Of a DNA stretch of 64,000 nucleotides, positions 8,781 through 17,606 are shown in pieces. How positions within the stretch are numbered: the stretch's first letter is position 1; every line of letters begins with the position of its first letter. Below the pieces are notes generated by a model that searched no databases, had not been told where the DNA came from, and saw nothing but the letters and a program-made list of their open reading frames with translations. The position numbers and the translations under genes were made by a program. The DNA is taken from contig NZ_CP110139.1 of NCBI RefSeq assembly GCF_025979885.1, positions 992,001 through 1,056,000 of the forward strand, read 5' to 3'. This DNA is from Hymenobacter sp. YIM 151500-1 (GTDB lineage: Bacteria; Bacteroidota; Bacteroidia; Cytophagales; Hymenobacteraceae).

Positions 8781-9190
8781 TGGCGGCAGACTTAGCCAGC
8801 TGTGCTGGCGCGTCTGCCCGCCGGTAAATGGGGCAAGTCTCCCGACTTGCGGCCGCCGCTGGCGGCCATTCGGGACTGCGCCGCGTGGATGTGGCGTTAA
8901 TCTCCCGCTTTGCGCATGTTTTCCTGATTTTGGCCTCATGTCTGAAGCCGTGGGCTATGCAGGGCTCAACGTTATTCGTTACCTACGGCTTCAGCCCTGG
9001 GACCAGCAGACGCAGCTCGGCGCCGTTCTACCGCGTCGCGAAGTAGAACGGCGCGTTACATCATTTTGGTCTTGCCGTGCACCCACACGGCGCGGTACCG
9101 GCTGGCCGCCTTCGGCGGCCGCAAGTCGGGAGACTTGCCCCATTTACCGGCGGGCAGACGCGCCAGCACAGCTGGCTAAGTCTGCCGCCA
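8781..9190. repeat. 410-bp element bounded by perfect 77-bp inverted arms
   Basis: Arms 8781-8857 and 9114-9190 are exact reverse complements over 77 bases. Each arm contains its own palindromes (AGCCAGCTGTGCTGGC; GCAAGTCTCCCGACTTGC). The interior adds two more hairpins: CTGAAGCCGT 8942-8951 with 8985-8994, and GCGCCGTTCTAC 9020-9031 with 9043-9054. Short ORFs across it show no family resemblance. The whole gap 8761-9203 is this element; it reads as a structured, non-autonomous repeat. Confidence 0.85.
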
Positions 9191-9203
9191 GTTGTCAGTT
9201 AGT

Positions 9204-9722
9204 TTACTCCATCTCAAACAGGGCCTTCAGCTCGGTGGCTTCCTGGGGCTTCATGCGGCCGCCCAGCACAAGGCGCAGTTGGCGGCGGCGCAGGGCGCCG
9301 TCGTAGAGGCGGATTTCCTCTTCCGTTTCGGGTGCGGCTTCCGGCACGTCGATGGGGCGGCCCGACTGGTCGACGGCAACGAAGGTGAAGAAGGCCTCGT
9401 TCGACTTGAACTTGGTACCGCTGGGAATGTCTTCGGCCCACACGTTGATGTGCACCTCCATGCTGGAGCTGAATGCCCGCGTCACCTGAGCTTCCAGGGT
9501 CACAACGTTGCCCAGCTTGATGCCCTCCCGAAACGATACGTTGTCGACGGAAGCCGTGACGACGATGCGGTTGGAGTGGCGCTGGGCCGACACGGCGGCG
9601 GCCACGTCCATGAGGTGCATCATGCGGCCCCCCATCAGGTTGTTGAGCGTGTTGGTGTCGTTGGGCAGGACCAGCTCGGTCATGCGCACAAAGGATTCTT
9701 TGACGGGTTTTTGTTTGCGCAT
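9204..9722 (-). CDS. acyl-CoA thioesterase, hotdog fold
   Basis: A 172-residue YciA/BFIT-type thioesterase that hydrolyses acyl-CoA to free acid and CoA in the cytoplasm. Seen: the signature LPNDTNTLNNLMGGRMMHLMDVAAAVSAQRHS, where the Asn-Gly-Asp-like helix of hotdog acyl-CoA hydrolases lies, then VDNVSFREGIKLGNVVTLEAQV, and a tail with charged helices. The start MRKQKPVKES at 9722 is supported by a TACCTTTG motif about 30 nt upstream. Confidence 0.93.
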   Translation of the reverse strand: MRKQKPVKESFVRMTELVLPNDTNTLNNLMGGRMMHLMDVAAAVSAQRHSNRIVVTASVDNVSFREGIKLGNVVTLEAQVTRAFSSSMEVHINVWAEDIPSGTKFKSNEAFFTFVAVDQSGRPIDVPEAAPETEEEIRLYDGALRRRQLRLVLGGRMKPQEATELKALFEME

Positions 9723-9751
9723 CAGTGTAGGAAGTGCAGCGAAGAAGTGTA

Positions 9752-9759
9752 CAAAGGTA
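9752..9759 (-). promoter_or_regulatory. -7 promoter element TACCTTTG for the thioesterase
   Basis: TACCTTTG on the minus strand matches the Bacteroidota TAnnTTTG element, with 29 bases to the ATG at 9722. No TTG box lies at the usual 17-23 nt spacing. Confidence 0.55.
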
Positions 9760-9837
9760 GAAGTACACGCCGCAAATGCCGCGCCCCTGCTGGTACGCCG
9801 TCACACCTCAGAAAAACGCCCCACCCAGGCGCCGCCC

Positions 9838-11982
9838 TTACAGCACCAGCACCCGAATGGGGTAAGACGCTGCGCCGAGTTGCAGATGCACCACGTAGGC
9901 GCCGGCCATCAGGCGGGCCGGGCGCGGCAAGGGCAGCACGTGCCGGCCAGGCCCGAGCACCTGCACCGGCGAGCTAACCACCAATCGGCCCAGCATGTCG
10001 GTGATGCGGACCTGCGTGCTCTGCGCGCTGGCTAAGGCAAAGTGAATAGCCGACTTATCGGTCAGCGGGTTAGGAAACAGGGTAATGCCGTTGGCATCGG
10101 TGCCGATGGCCGTCAGGCGGAAGTTGTCGAGGTAGACGTTGTTGCCGCCTCTATTGAGCATTTGCAGCCGCACCTGAAACTGGGAGCTGCCCTGGAATGC
10201 GGCCGGTACCACAATGGAAATAGGCTGCCATTCCTCGGCCGTGCGGGGCACGTACTCAGTGCTCGTCACCAGCCCGGTGTGGCTGAGGGTGCCCGCCACG
10301 TACACCAGCGGGGCCGACCAGGTACGGCCGCAATCAGCGCTAAAGGTCACTCGCAGCTCACTTTGGTCGTTCACGGAGAGGCGGGCGTAGGCCCGGTCAA
10401 ACGTGAGCAGGGCCGGGCCTGGCAAAGCTGCCAGGTTGATGTTGGGCGAGGTGAGCGTACTCACGTTGTTCTCGCGCAGCTGCCAGTTGCGCAGCACCAT
10501 GCCCGCCTGCCCGTCGCTGACGATGGCCCCCGCCCCACTGAACCGTTCCCAGCGCAAGGTCTGGTTGGTGCCGGCCGCGCCCCCGGCCGCGCTGATGCGC
10601 CAATTGCGCAGCAGCGCGGCGGGGTCGTTGATAGGGAAGGTGGCGCTTTCAAACGACTCCCGCAGCGGGGCCGTTTCGCCGGTGGTGGGGCCGTTGACGA
10701 GCACTGCGGCGGAGCGCGTGGTGGTGCCACTGCCCGAGGGTGTGCTCACCGTGAGCGTGACGGGATACACGCCGCTGGCCCGGTACTGCACGCGCGGCTG
10801 GCGGGCGGTGGAAACGGCCGGCTGCCCGCCCGGAAACGACCACTGGAAGCTAGTAGTGGCATCGTCAGCGTGGGCGTAGTAGGCGTCGGCTGAAAAAGCA
10901 ACCGTACCACCCTCGCACACATCGGGAGTAGACGCGAACTGCAAGATGGGCACGGGCGGGCAGGCCGGGTTGTGGTAGCCGTCTTGGGTGCCGGTGGCGC
11001 GCAGATTGGCGGGCGACACCAGCGTGGAGCGGCACGTCAGGGCCAGGGCGGCCCGCATCAGAGCCTTCTGGCCGTTGGTAAACATGCCGCCGCACGTGGC
11101 GTAGTCCATGTAGTTCTGCACGTTGGAAAGCACGCCGCAAGGAGCAAACGACAAGTCGCACTGCCCCGGCGCCGAACCGGTGGTTGGCGGCGTGTCGGCC
11201 ACGCCGTCGCTGAGGCTGCAATTACCGGGTTGGCCCGCCGAGTTGCTGGGCCCCCAGGTGTGCAGCAGGCCGAAGTAGTGGCCTAGCTCGTGCGTGAGGG
11301 TGCGAACCGCCAGGTTGGCCGCCAAGGCAGTGCCGATGGAGCCAAACTGGGCATGGCGCACCACAATTCCATCCCGCGAGGGCCCCCCGGTGCAGGGCAG
11401 GTAGGCGTAGCCGCCGGCGCCGTTGGCCCGCTCCACCACCCAGATGTTCACGTAGCGGTTGGGGTCCCAGCGCACCAGCTGTTTCACCTGCTCGTCGCCC
11501 ACCTGAGTTAGCGACGAAACCGTGCGCGTAATGCCAGTGGTGCACTGCCCGCTGGGGTCCAGCTTGGCCAGGCGGAAGCGGAAGCCCACGTCGGCAATAA
11601 TGGGCTGAAAGGCCGGGATGATGGCCGTGGTGTCGGGGTTGTTTTTGCTGAAGTCGATGTTGACCACCCGCAGGGCGTCCAGCACCTGAGCGTCGGTGAT
11701 GTTGCTGCTGCCGCCATCGTGAATAATGTGCACCACCACGGGCACGGTTACGTCGGGCGCCGGCCGCTGCCCGCGGGCCTGAGCGGCTGCCAGCGCCGCG
11801 GCTTGCTGCAAAAAGGTGGTGTAGCGGCGTTCGGCTGCCGGGTCGCGCCGAAACTCGGCCTGCTGCACGCTGTCGAAGGCGCAGCCGCGCGCCACGGCCG
11901 GGCGCTGGGCGGCGGCCGGGCGGCTTACCCCGAAAACAAAACTTACGCTGAGAAGAAAATAGAGGAGTAGCTTTTTCTGCAT
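9838..11982 (-). CDS. secreted M43-family (pappalysin-like) zinc metalloprotease, T9SS cargo
   Basis: A 714-residue secreted protease. Seen in order: signal peptide (MQKKLLLYFLLSVSFVFGVSRPAAAQ cut near residue 26, written here only to mark the hydrophobic run); a catalytic domain with the zinc motif HELGHYFGLLHTWGP at about residues 231-245 (HExxHxxGxxH, Glu as base) and a Cys-rich segment after it; a PKD-like beta domain (FSWSFPGG type, here FQWSFPGGQPAVSTARQP); a carbohydrate-binding-like jelly-roll region; and a C-terminal T9SS sorting domain (TLFPNPLTDKSAIHF to SYPIRVLVL). ATG 11982 is chosen over upstream codons because it starts the signal peptide. It is likely exported to the surface or medium. 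Confidence 0.93.
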   Translation of the reverse strand: MQKKLLLYFLLSVSFVFGVSRPAAAQRPAVARGCAFDSVQQAEFRRDPAAERRYTTFLQQAAALAAAQARGQRPAPDVTVPVVVHIIHDGGSSNITDAQVLDALRVVNIDFSKNNPDTTAIIPAFQPIIADVGFRFRLAKLDPSGQCTTGITRTVSSLTQVGDEQVKQLVRWDPNRYVNIWVVERANGAGGYAYLPCTGGPSRDGIVVRHAQFGSIGTALAANLAVRTLTHELGHYFGLLHTWGPSNSAGQPGNCSLSDGVADTPPTTGSAPGQCDLSFAPCGVLSNVQNYMDYATCGGMFTNGQKALMRAALALTCRSTLVSPANLRATGTQDGYHNPACPPVPILQFASTPDVCEGGTVAFSADAYYAHADDATTSFQWSFPGGQPAVSTARQPRVQYRASGVYPVTLTVSTPSGSGTTTRSAAVLVNGPTTGETAPLRESFESATFPINDPAALLRNWRISAAGGAAGTNQTLRWERFSGAGAIVSDGQAGMVLRNWQLRENNVSTLTSPNINLAALPGPALLTFDRAYARLSVNDQSELRVTFSADCGRTWSAPLVYVAGTLSHTGLVTSTEYVPRTAEEWQPISIVVPAAFQGSSQFQVRLQMLNRGGNNVYLDNFRLTAIGTDANGITLFPNPLTDKSAIHFALASAQSTQVRITDMLGRLVVSSPVQVLGPGRHVLPLPRPARLMAGAYVVHLQLGAASYPIRVLVL

Positions 11983-12199
11983 GCAGATGGGAGTACAGGG
12001 TAGGGTAGAAGGGTGCGAAGAGCTGCCGACAGCCCGACGCGTGCAAGCCAATATAGAAAGAAGAAGGGTGCCCCGGAGGCCCGGTTCGGTGAGCAGTGGT
12101 AAAGGGCCGGCCTACCTTGCCGGGTGCTAGCCGAAACACAATTCTTTGGGTACATCCTCCCGTAAGGAAAAGATGCCTGCTAGAGGTTATGGCCAGTGG

Positions 12200-12438
12200 T
12201 AAAAAGCACGTCCTGCTCCATCCAACGTCCGCTTGCCGAAGCATCCTGCGTGCAGACGTTGGAGGCTAACCGTCATGCTGAGCGCAGCGGAGCGGAGCCG
12301 AAGCATCTCTCCCGCTTCGTCTGCACGATTGAAGTTAGCTAGCAGTAGAGATGCTTCGACTTCGCCTCCGGCTTCGCTCAGCATGACAGACGTGTTACCT
12401 GTCACCTGTCACTTGTTACCTCTCACCTCCTCACCTCA
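12200..12438. repeat. family A hairpin element plus TGAGG-type heptad tract
   Basis: The gap 11983-12435 between the M43 protease and pcm holds a dispersed hairpin element whose core runs 12272-12388: GTCATGCTGAGCG on the left, GAAGCATCTCTCCCGC and GAGATGCTTCGAC inside, GCTCAGCATGAC on the right. A second, imperfect hairpin (CCAACGTC with GACGTTGG) precedes it at about 12220-12264. From 12393 to 12438 runs a TGAGGTGAGGAGGTGAGAGG-type tract that, on the minus strand, begins with the TGA stop of pcm. Related copies occur at 15459, 21684, 24428 and 42433. Confidence 0.85.
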
Positions 12439-13098
12439 CTCTCCCCAGCCGCCTTTGCCCAGCAGGGGCACAAAGCGGAACTCGTCGAAGACTTCGCGGG
12501 AGAATTCTTCCTCACTTTCGCGCACCACGCGCATCATGCGCTGGCTGTGCTCGTCGCCGACGGGGATGACCAAGGCGCCGCCCACCCGCAGCTGGCGCAG
12601 CAGGGCCCGCGGAATGACGGGGGCGCCGGCCGTGACCAGCACTTTATCGAAGGGGGCGTGCTGGGGCAGGCCTAGGGAGCCGTCGCCGCAGAACAGGTGA
12701 GCCGCGCGGTGCAGGCCGGCCAGGCGGCGGCGGGTGCGCTCAAACAGCACCGCGTTGTACTCGATGCTGAACACGTGGGGCGTCAACTCCAGCAGCACGC
12801 AGCACTGGTAGCCCGAGCCCGTCCCGATTTCCAGCACCCGGTCCTGGGCCTGCACGCGCAGCAGCTCGGTTTGGTAGGCCACCGTGTAGGGCTGCGAAAT
12901 GGTTTGGCCCTCGCCGATGGGAAATGCTTTGTCCTGGTAGGCGTGCACCTGAAAGCCGGCCTCAAAAAACAGGTGGCGCGGCACCGTGCCCAGGGCCGCC
13001 AGCACCCGCTCGTCGCGGATGCCCTTGCGGCGCAACTCCTCCACCAAGGTGCGGCGCAGGCCGCGGTGCCGGTAGGTATCGGTGAGGGGCGTAGACAT
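12436..13098 (-). CDS. pcm: protein-L-isoaspartate O-methyltransferase
   Basis: Pcm uses S-adenosylmethionine to methylate isoaspartyl residues of damaged proteins and so starts their repair in the cytoplasm. The 220-residue length is normal. Seen: GIRDERVLAALGTVPRHLF, the family block AFPIGEGQTISQPYTVAYQTELL, SAM motif I VLEIGTGSGYQ, and post-motif segments FDKVLVTAGAPVIP and GGALVIPVGD. Start MSTPLTDTYRH at 13098. The ORF ends GGWGE and its TGA stop forms the first unit of a repeat tract. It is divergent from the sugar-phosphate transferase gene. Confidence 0.96.
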   Translation of the reverse strand: MSTPLTDTYRHRGLRRTLVEELRRKGIRDERVLAALGTVPRHLFFEAGFQVHAYQDKAFPIGEGQTISQPYTVAYQTELLRVQAQDRVLEIGTGSGYQCCVLLELTPHVFSIEYNAVLFERTRRRLAGLHRAAHLFCGDGSLGLPQHAPFDKVLVTAGAPVIPRALLRQLRVGGALVIPVGDEHSQRMMRVVRESEEEFSREVFDEFRFVPLLGKGGWGE

Positions 13099-13141
13099 GG
13101 GGAGTGAGCAGCAGCAGGACCCGCGGATTGCCGGTAATGTC

Positions 13142-13149
13142 TACCTTTG
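13142..13149 (+). promoter_or_regulatory. -7 promoter element TACCTTTG
   Basis: TACCTTTG on the plus strand, about 90 nt upstream of the sugar-phosphate transferase frame. The TTG box at 13128-13130 is too close (11 nt) for the usual spacing. Confidence 0.5.
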
Positions 13150-13234
13150 CCCACCGTAAAACCGGCCCTGGCGGCCGGTCCCTGCTTTTTTCTGAAGCGC
13201 GAAACTACGGTTTCGCCTCCACAAAACCCACCTG

Positions 13235-14686
13235 TTGCCGGCTCCAGCCGGGCTGTTCTGCTTGCCCTTGATTCGCACCTTCCAAAAACTGAAGCTGATA
13301 GCCGCCGACTTCCTGGCGGCCCTGTTGGCGTGGGTGTGCTTTTATCTGCTGCGCAAATACCTGCTGCGCGAAATCAACGAGGGCTACCGCTTCGTGGAAG
13401 ATGCCCTGCTGTTCGTGTCGGGCTCGGCTGCGCTGGTGGCTTCGTTCTGGACTGCCCTCTACGCCCTCATGGGCGAGTACCGCGACATCTTCCGCAAGTC
13501 ACGCCTGGGCGAAATCATCCGCCTGGGCCGGGTGTCGGTGCTGGGGGCAGTGGTCATTTTCTTCGCCCTGCTGCTCGACGACGAGGGCGTGAGCAACTAC
13601 CGCCTCTACTACAAAACGATTTCGGCCTACTTCCTGCTGCACTTCACCATCACGGCCGTGCTGCGCACCTGGGCCATTTCCAGCGTGCAGCGCCTGGTGC
13701 GGGGCGGCGTCATCTACTTCAACACCCTGCTGGTGGGCTCCAACGACCTGGCCCGCGACACCTACCACGAGCTGCGCCGCACCGGCCGCCACCTGGGTTT
13801 GCGCATCATCGGCTTTTCCACGGTGGGCGAGACGGTAGATGCCGGGCTGGCCGCCGAGCTGCCGGCCCGCGGCCCGTTCCGGCGCCTGCCGGCCATCATC
13901 CGCAAGCAGCGCGTCGAGCAGGTTATTATTGCCATTGAGCCCTGGGAGCACCTGCGCATCCAGGAAATCTTGACCCTGCTGGAGGGCACGCCCGCCCGCG
14001 TCAGCATCCTGCCCGACCTCTACCAGATGCTGCTGGGCTCGGTGAAGGTAAGCCACGTGTTCGGCACGCCCCTCATCGAAATTAAGCAGGACCTGCTGCC
14101 GCCCTGGCAGGAAGTAACCAAGCGCGTGCTCGACGTGGTGCTGGCGGGGCTATTTTTGCTGCTGGCCTGGCCGGTGTACGCCTTCACGGCCATCATGGTG
14201 CGGCTGTCGTCGCCGGGGCCCATCTTCTACGCCCAGGAGCGGGTGGGGCGGCACGGGCAGCCCTTCCGCATCTACAAGTTCCGGTCGATGTACCAGGACG
14301 CCGAGCGGCAGGGTCCCGCCCTCAGCTCCGACTACGACCCGCGCATCACGCCCTGGGGCCGCTTCATGCGCAAAGTCCGCCTCGACGAGCTGCCCCAGTT
14401 CTGGAACGTGCTCAAGGGCGACATGAGCCTGGTGGGCCCCCGGCCCGAGCGGCAGTTCTACATCGACCAAATCCTGAAAGTAGCGCCCCACTACCGCCAC
14501 CTGCACCGCGTGCGGCCCGGTATCACCAGCCTGGGCCAGGTGAAGTACGGCTACGCCGAAACCGTGCAGCAAATGGTGGAGCGCCTCAAGTACGACATCC
14601 TCTACATCGAAAACATGAGCCTGGCCATGGACTTCCGCGTCATGCTCTACACCCTCAAAATCATCATCGAGGGAAGAGGGAAATAA
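13235..14686 (+). CDS. WcaJ-like polyprenyl-phosphate sugar-phosphate transferase
   Basis: Membrane enzyme that starts exopolysaccharide or capsule repeat units by moving a sugar phosphate onto undecaprenyl phosphate. Up to 483 residues. Seen: several N-terminal membrane helices ([38 protein letters not shown] and following), a central Rossmann-like CoA-binding-type region ([19 protein letters not shown]), and the C-terminal bacterial sugar transferase domain: [54 protein letters not shown] and [10 protein letters not shown]. No ATG is in frame; TTG 13235 or TTG 13268 ([15 protein letters not shown]) are the candidates. No other polysaccharide genes are adjacent. Confidence 0.92.
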   Translation: MPAPAGLFCLPLIRTFQKLKLIAADFLAALLAWVCFYLLRKYLLREINEGYRFVEDALLFVSGSAALVASFWTALYALMGEYRDIFRKSRLGEIIRLGRVSVLGAVVIFFALLLDDEGVSNYRLYYKTISAYFLLHFTITAVLRTWAISSVQRLVRGGVIYFNTLLVGSNDLARDTYHELRRTGRHLGLRIIGFSTVGETVDAGLAAELPARGPFRRLPAIIRKQRVEQVIIAIEPWEHLRIQEILTLLEGTPARVSILPDLYQMLLGSVKVSHVFGTPLIEIKQDLLPPWQEVTKRVLDVVLAGLFLLLAWPVYAFTAIMVRLSSPGPIFYAQERVGRHGQPFRIYKFRSMYQDAERQGPALSSDYDPRITPWGRFMRKVRLDELPQFWNVLKGDMSLVGPRPERQFYIDQILKVAPHYRHLHRVRPGITSLGQVKYGYAETVQQMVERLKYDILYIENMSLAMDFRVMLYTLKIIIEGRGK

Positions 14687-14825
14687 TTGCAATGTGGGTG
14701 AATGTGAAAATGTGCGAAATGTGAGAAATGAATAGTTCGTCACAGACCACACACCATTTACAGGCTAACACTGTTGTTGCCAGAACATTTACCACATTTC
14801 TCACATTCACCCACATTCCTCACGT
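14684..14825. repeat. complementary AATGTG-type tracts between gene end and next gene
   Basis: After the TAA stop at 14684-14686 comes a purine-rich tract of AATGTGGGTGAATGTGA and AATGTGAGAAATG units (14690-14728). The complementary tract CATTTCTCACATTCACCC lies at about 14788-14825, just before the riboflavin synthase start. The two can pair with a loop of about 60 nt. No FMN riboswitch was recognised. Confidence 0.7.
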
Positions 14826-14832
14826 TAACTAC

Positions 14833-15423
14833 ATGTTCACCGGAATCATTGAAGCCCTGGGTACTATCCGCGACGTGCGGCGCGAAGGCACCAACGTGCA
14901 TTTCACCGTGGCGACGCCATTTGCCCAGGAGCTGAAGATTGACCAGAGCGTGGCCCACGACGGCGTGTGCCTGACGGTGGTGGCCGTGGATGCCGCGGCT
15001 GGCACGCACACGGTCACGGCCATCGACGAAACCCTGCGCAAAACCAACTTGCGTACCTGGACACCCGGCCGCCGCGTGAACCTGGAGCGGTGCCTGGCCG
15101 CGGGTGGCCGCTTCGACGGCCACATTGTGCAGGGTCACGTGGACCTGACGGCCACCTGCGAGGCAGTGGAGGACCAGCAGGGCTCCTGGCTGTACCGCTT
15201 CCGCCACGAGCCCGGCCCCGGCCGCGTCACGGTCGAGAAAGGCTCCATCTGCATCAACGGCACCAGCCTCACGTGCTTCAACTCCACCGACGACGGCTTC
15301 TCCGTGGCCATCATCCCCTACACCTACGAGCACACCACCTTCCAGGACCTGCGCCCCGGCGACCCGGTAAACCTGGAGTTCGACATCGTGGGCAAGTACG
15401 TGGCCAAGTTGCTGGGCCGGTAG
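14833..15423 (+). CDS. ribE: riboflavin synthase alpha chain
   Basis: Converts two 6,7-dimethyl-8-ribityllumazine molecules to riboflavin plus a pyrimidinedione. The 196-residue protein shows the two tandem lumazine-binding barrels: first MFTGIIEALGTIRDV with HDGVCLTVVAV, second FDGHIVQGHVDLTATC with GSICINGTSLTC. ATG 14833 gives the invariant MFTGIIE start; the longer frame upstream is translated repeat. The stop TAG at 15421-15423 is the first base triplet of a TAGGGGCGCGT hairpin. The gene stands alone, with no other rib genes nearby. Confidence 0.96.
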   Translation: MFTGIIEALGTIRDVRREGTNVHFTVATPFAQELKIDQSVAHDGVCLTVVAVDAAAGTHTVTAIDETLRKTNLRTWTPGRRVNLERCLAAGGRFDGHIVQGHVDLTATCEAVEDQQGSWLYRFRHEPGPGRVTVEKGSICINGTSLTCFNSTDDGFSVAIIPYTYEHTTFQDLRPGDPVNLEFDIVGKYVAKLLGR

Positions 15424-15442
15424 GGGCGCGTCGCACGCGCCC
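15421..15442. repeat. family C hairpin starting at the ribE stop codon
   Basis: TAGGGGCGCGT then CGC then ACGCGCCC: an 8-bp GC stem with a 3-nt loop whose first three bases are the ribE stop. The same unit follows two other stop codons in the window. Confidence 0.8.
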
Positions 15443-15458
15443 GGTCGTTGCACGGCAA

Positions 15459-15520
15459 CGAAAGACCGTCATGCCGAGGCGTAGCCGAAGCATCTTGTCA
15501 GATGAAGCAGGACGTTCTTT
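15459..15520. repeat. partial or decayed family A hairpin element
   Basis: GAAAGACCGTCATGCCGAGG followed by GAAGCATCTTGTC and closing with GACGTTCTTTC. It shares the GTCATGC and GAAGCATCT blocks of the full elements but lacks the second GAGATGCTTC half. Confidence 0.6.
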
Positions 15521-15530
15521 CGGGGGCGTT

Positions 15531-15593
15531 CAACCATTTGCAGCCGGAGTAGGGGCGCGTCGCACGCGCCCCTACTCCGGCTGCAAATGGTTG
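15531..15593. terminator. perfect 30-bp hairpin made by inverted copy of a gene's 3' end
   Basis: Arms 15531-15560 and 15564-15593 are exact complements with a 3-nt loop CGC. The right arm contains the last 22 bases, stop included, of the LytTR response regulator gene (15572-16318, minus strand); the left arm is an inverted copy of them. The loop side carries the family C unit GGGGCGCGT. It probably acts as a transcription stop between convergent ribE and the regulator gene. Confidence 0.8.
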
Positions 15594-16318
15594 CGCCGGA
15601 CAAACTCCTGAAACGCCCGGCGGTAGGTGTCGCTGATGGGTAGCAGCCGGCCGCCAATCTGCACCCGGTCCTTGTGCACCACCTCAATGCCGGCCAGAGC
15701 CACGATGTAGGAGTGGTGAATGCGGATAAACTGCTGGGCCGGTAGCTGGGCTTCCAGGGACTTGAGCCGCTGCAAGCTCACAATCTTCTGCTGGCGGGTG
15801 TGGATGGTTACGTAATCCTTCAAGCCCTCCACGTACAGGATGTCGGCCCACTGCACTTTGATGAGCTTGGCTCCGTCCTTCACAAACACAAACGGCGCCG
15901 GGGCATCGGCGGCCGGAGCGGCTGGGGGCACGGAAGGCGGCGCAGGGGCTTGCAGGCGCTGGGCGGCTTTGTGCACGGCCCGCAGAAAACGCTCCAGCGT
16001 AATGGGCTTGAGCAAGTAGTCTACCACGTCCAGTTCGTAGCTTTCGAGGGCGTACTCCGAGTAGGCCGTGGTCAGAATCACCAGGGGCTTTTGGGGCAGG
16101 ATGCGCAGCAGGGTGGTGCCCATGATGTCGGGCATGTGCACGTCCAGCAACAGCAGCTCCACCGGCTGGCGGCGCAGCACGTCCAGGGCCGCCAGCGGAC
16201 TGGCACAGGCGCCCTGCAAGGCCAGAAACGGCACCTTGCGCACGTAGTCCTCCAGCAGGTTGCGGGCCAGGGGCTCGTCGTCGACGATAAGGCAGCGGAG
16301 TAGGGAAGGAGTAGTCAC
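15572..16318 (-). CDS. LytTR-family response regulator
   Basis: A 248-residue cytoplasmic transcription regulator. The receiver domain spans about residues 8-120 with acidic pocket VDDE (residues 12-15), phospho-acceptor Asp59 in LLLLDVHMPD, and the Lys of LLKPI. A Pro/Ala-rich linker follows, then a LytTR DNA-binding domain (FVKDGAKLIKVQWADILYVEGLKDY, then FIRIHHSYIVAL). It overlaps the upstream kinase gene by four bases (ATGA), so the two are translationally coupled. Its 3' end is mirrored in a 30-bp hairpin. Confidence 0.95.
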   Translation of the reverse strand: MTTPSLLRCLIVDDEPLARNLLEDYVRKVPFLALQGACASPLAALDVLRRQPVELLLLDVHMPDIMGTTLLRILPQKPLVILTTAYSEYALESYELDVVDYLLKPITLERFLRAVHKAAQRLQAPAPPSVPPAAPAADAPAPFVFVKDGAKLIKVQWADILYVEGLKDYVTIHTRQQKIVSLQRLKSLEAQLPAQQFIRIHHSYIVALAGIEVVHKDRVQIGGRLLPISDTYRRAFQEFVRRNHLQPE

Positions 16319-17349
16319 GACAAGCGCAGGGTAAGTTGCACGCGGTACCGGTCGGGCTCGTCGTCAATGGCCAGGTGGTGCTGCCGGGGGTAGCTCAGCT
16401 CCAGTCGGCGCCGCAGGTTGTGCAGGCCCAGGCCGGCGGGTGCCGCGGGTGTGGTTTGGCCGGCCGGCGTCTTGCTGTTCTCAACCGTAAACACGCACAC
16501 CGGGCCGGCCAGGCGAATTACGGCCTGCACCCAGGCGGCCGGGTTGTTGTTGCTGACGCCGTGCTTAAAGGCATTTTCCAGAAACGTAATAAAAATCAGG
16601 GGGACGATGCGCACATCTTCCACGGGCCCCTCCACGGTCAGGTCAATAGGAATCGGGTGGTTGAGCCGCAGCTTTTCCAGGCTGATGTAGTTCTGCATGT
16701 ACTCGATTTCCTTGCTGAGCAGCACCTGCCGGTGGTTGGAGTCGTCAAGCATGTAGCGCATCATCTGCGAGAGCTTGGTGATGACCTCCGTGGTGTTGGG
16801 CGACTGGGTGTAGGCCAGGTAATACAGGTTGTTGAGCGTGTTGAAGAGGAAGTGCGGATTGATCTGGGCCTTCAGAAACTTTAGCTCGGCCAGCAGCCGC
16901 TCGTTTTCCATGGCCTTGGCACGGGCCTCCAGCGCAAACCAGTCGGTGGCAAAGCGCAGCATGCTCACGAAGGAAACAATGAACAGCGTGCCCACCGCCG
17001 TGTAAAGCGTGTAGGCCGGGGAGTAGAGGTAGGCCCGCTGCTGGGCCGAGTTGTCGGTGAACAGAAAATAGCGCTGGGCGTACACGCGCAGCGTCACGAC
17101 CAGCGTGAAGGCCGCCGCAAACTCCAGCAGGTAGCGGCCCGTGTTTTTCTGGTGCAGCCAGCGCGGCAGCAGGTAGCAGTAGTTGGCGTAGGCCAGTGTG
17201 GCGTTGAACACCAGCGGCAGCAGCGCAAAGCGCAACGCCTGCTGCCAGTCGTATTCCTGCTGAGACTGGTAGAAGTAAAAGGAAAAATACACGCCCCAGA
17301 ACGAGGCGTGCAGCAGCGCGACGCGGTGGCGCCGGATAAAGGCGAGCAT
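16315..17349 (-). CDS. LytS/YehU-type sensor histidine kinase
   Basis: A 344-residue membrane histidine kinase that phosphorylates the following LytTR regulator. Seen: four hydrophobic segments in the first 135 residues (for example LLHASFWGVYFSFYFY and YTLYTAVGTLFIVSFVSML), a short coiled linker (ALEARAKAMENERLLAELKFL), the His_kinase block with His166 in INPHFLFNTLNNLYYLAY, and a degraded-style ATPase domain ending LGLHNLRRRLELSY. No periplasmic sensor domain is seen, so the input is probably in the membrane region. The stop overlaps the regulator start. Confidence 0.94.
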   Translation of the reverse strand: MLAFIRRHRVALLHASFWGVYFSFYFYQSQQEYDWQQALRFALLPLVFNATLAYANYCYLLPRWLHQKNTGRYLLEFAAAFTLVVTLRVYAQRYFLFTDNSAQQRAYLYSPAYTLYTAVGTLFIVSFVSMLRFATDWFALEARAKAMENERLLAELKFLKAQINPHFLFNTLNNLYYLAYTQSPNTTEVITKLSQMMRYMLDDSNHRQVLLSKEIEYMQNYISLEKLRLNHPIPIDLTVEGPVEDVRIVPLIFITFLENAFKHGVSNNNPAAWVQAVIRLAGPVCVFTVENSKTPAGQTTPAAPAGLGLHNLRRRLELSYPRQHHLAIDDEPDRYRVQLTLRLS

Positions 17350-17606
17350 AGAAGCAGAGGTAAGCCAACGGCAGACCGCTCAAGGTAAAGCTTCCGGAGC
17401 GGGTTCCAGGCCGGGAGCCGGGTTTATTCTACCATCCGGCCTGGTTGTCCGACGCTCCGGCGCAGTGCTTCGACCATCCGCCACGGGCGGATATAGCCGC
17501 CCAACTGCCAATCTGTCGGGCTGGTAGGTCGAATACCACGGTGCCGGGCTGGCAATACGGTTTCCTTTGCCGCATACTCATTTCGCCAACCACAACTCTC
17601 TGCTGT

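Noticed and set aside
8828..9046. 72-codon ORF inside the 410-bp element
   Set aside because: It runs through the inverted arm and internal hairpins and has no protein-family look.
10042..10893. Long ORF on the plus strand opposite the M43 protease
   Set aside because: Antisense shadow of high-GC coding sequence; only the minus strand shows signal peptide, zinc motif and sorting domain. The same applies to other long shadows, for example 25745-27751, 35725-37032 and 20031-21014.
14687..14832. Possible FMN riboswitch before riboflavin synthase
   Set aside because: The region is a repeat tract palindrome; none of the conserved RFN-element blocks is visible.
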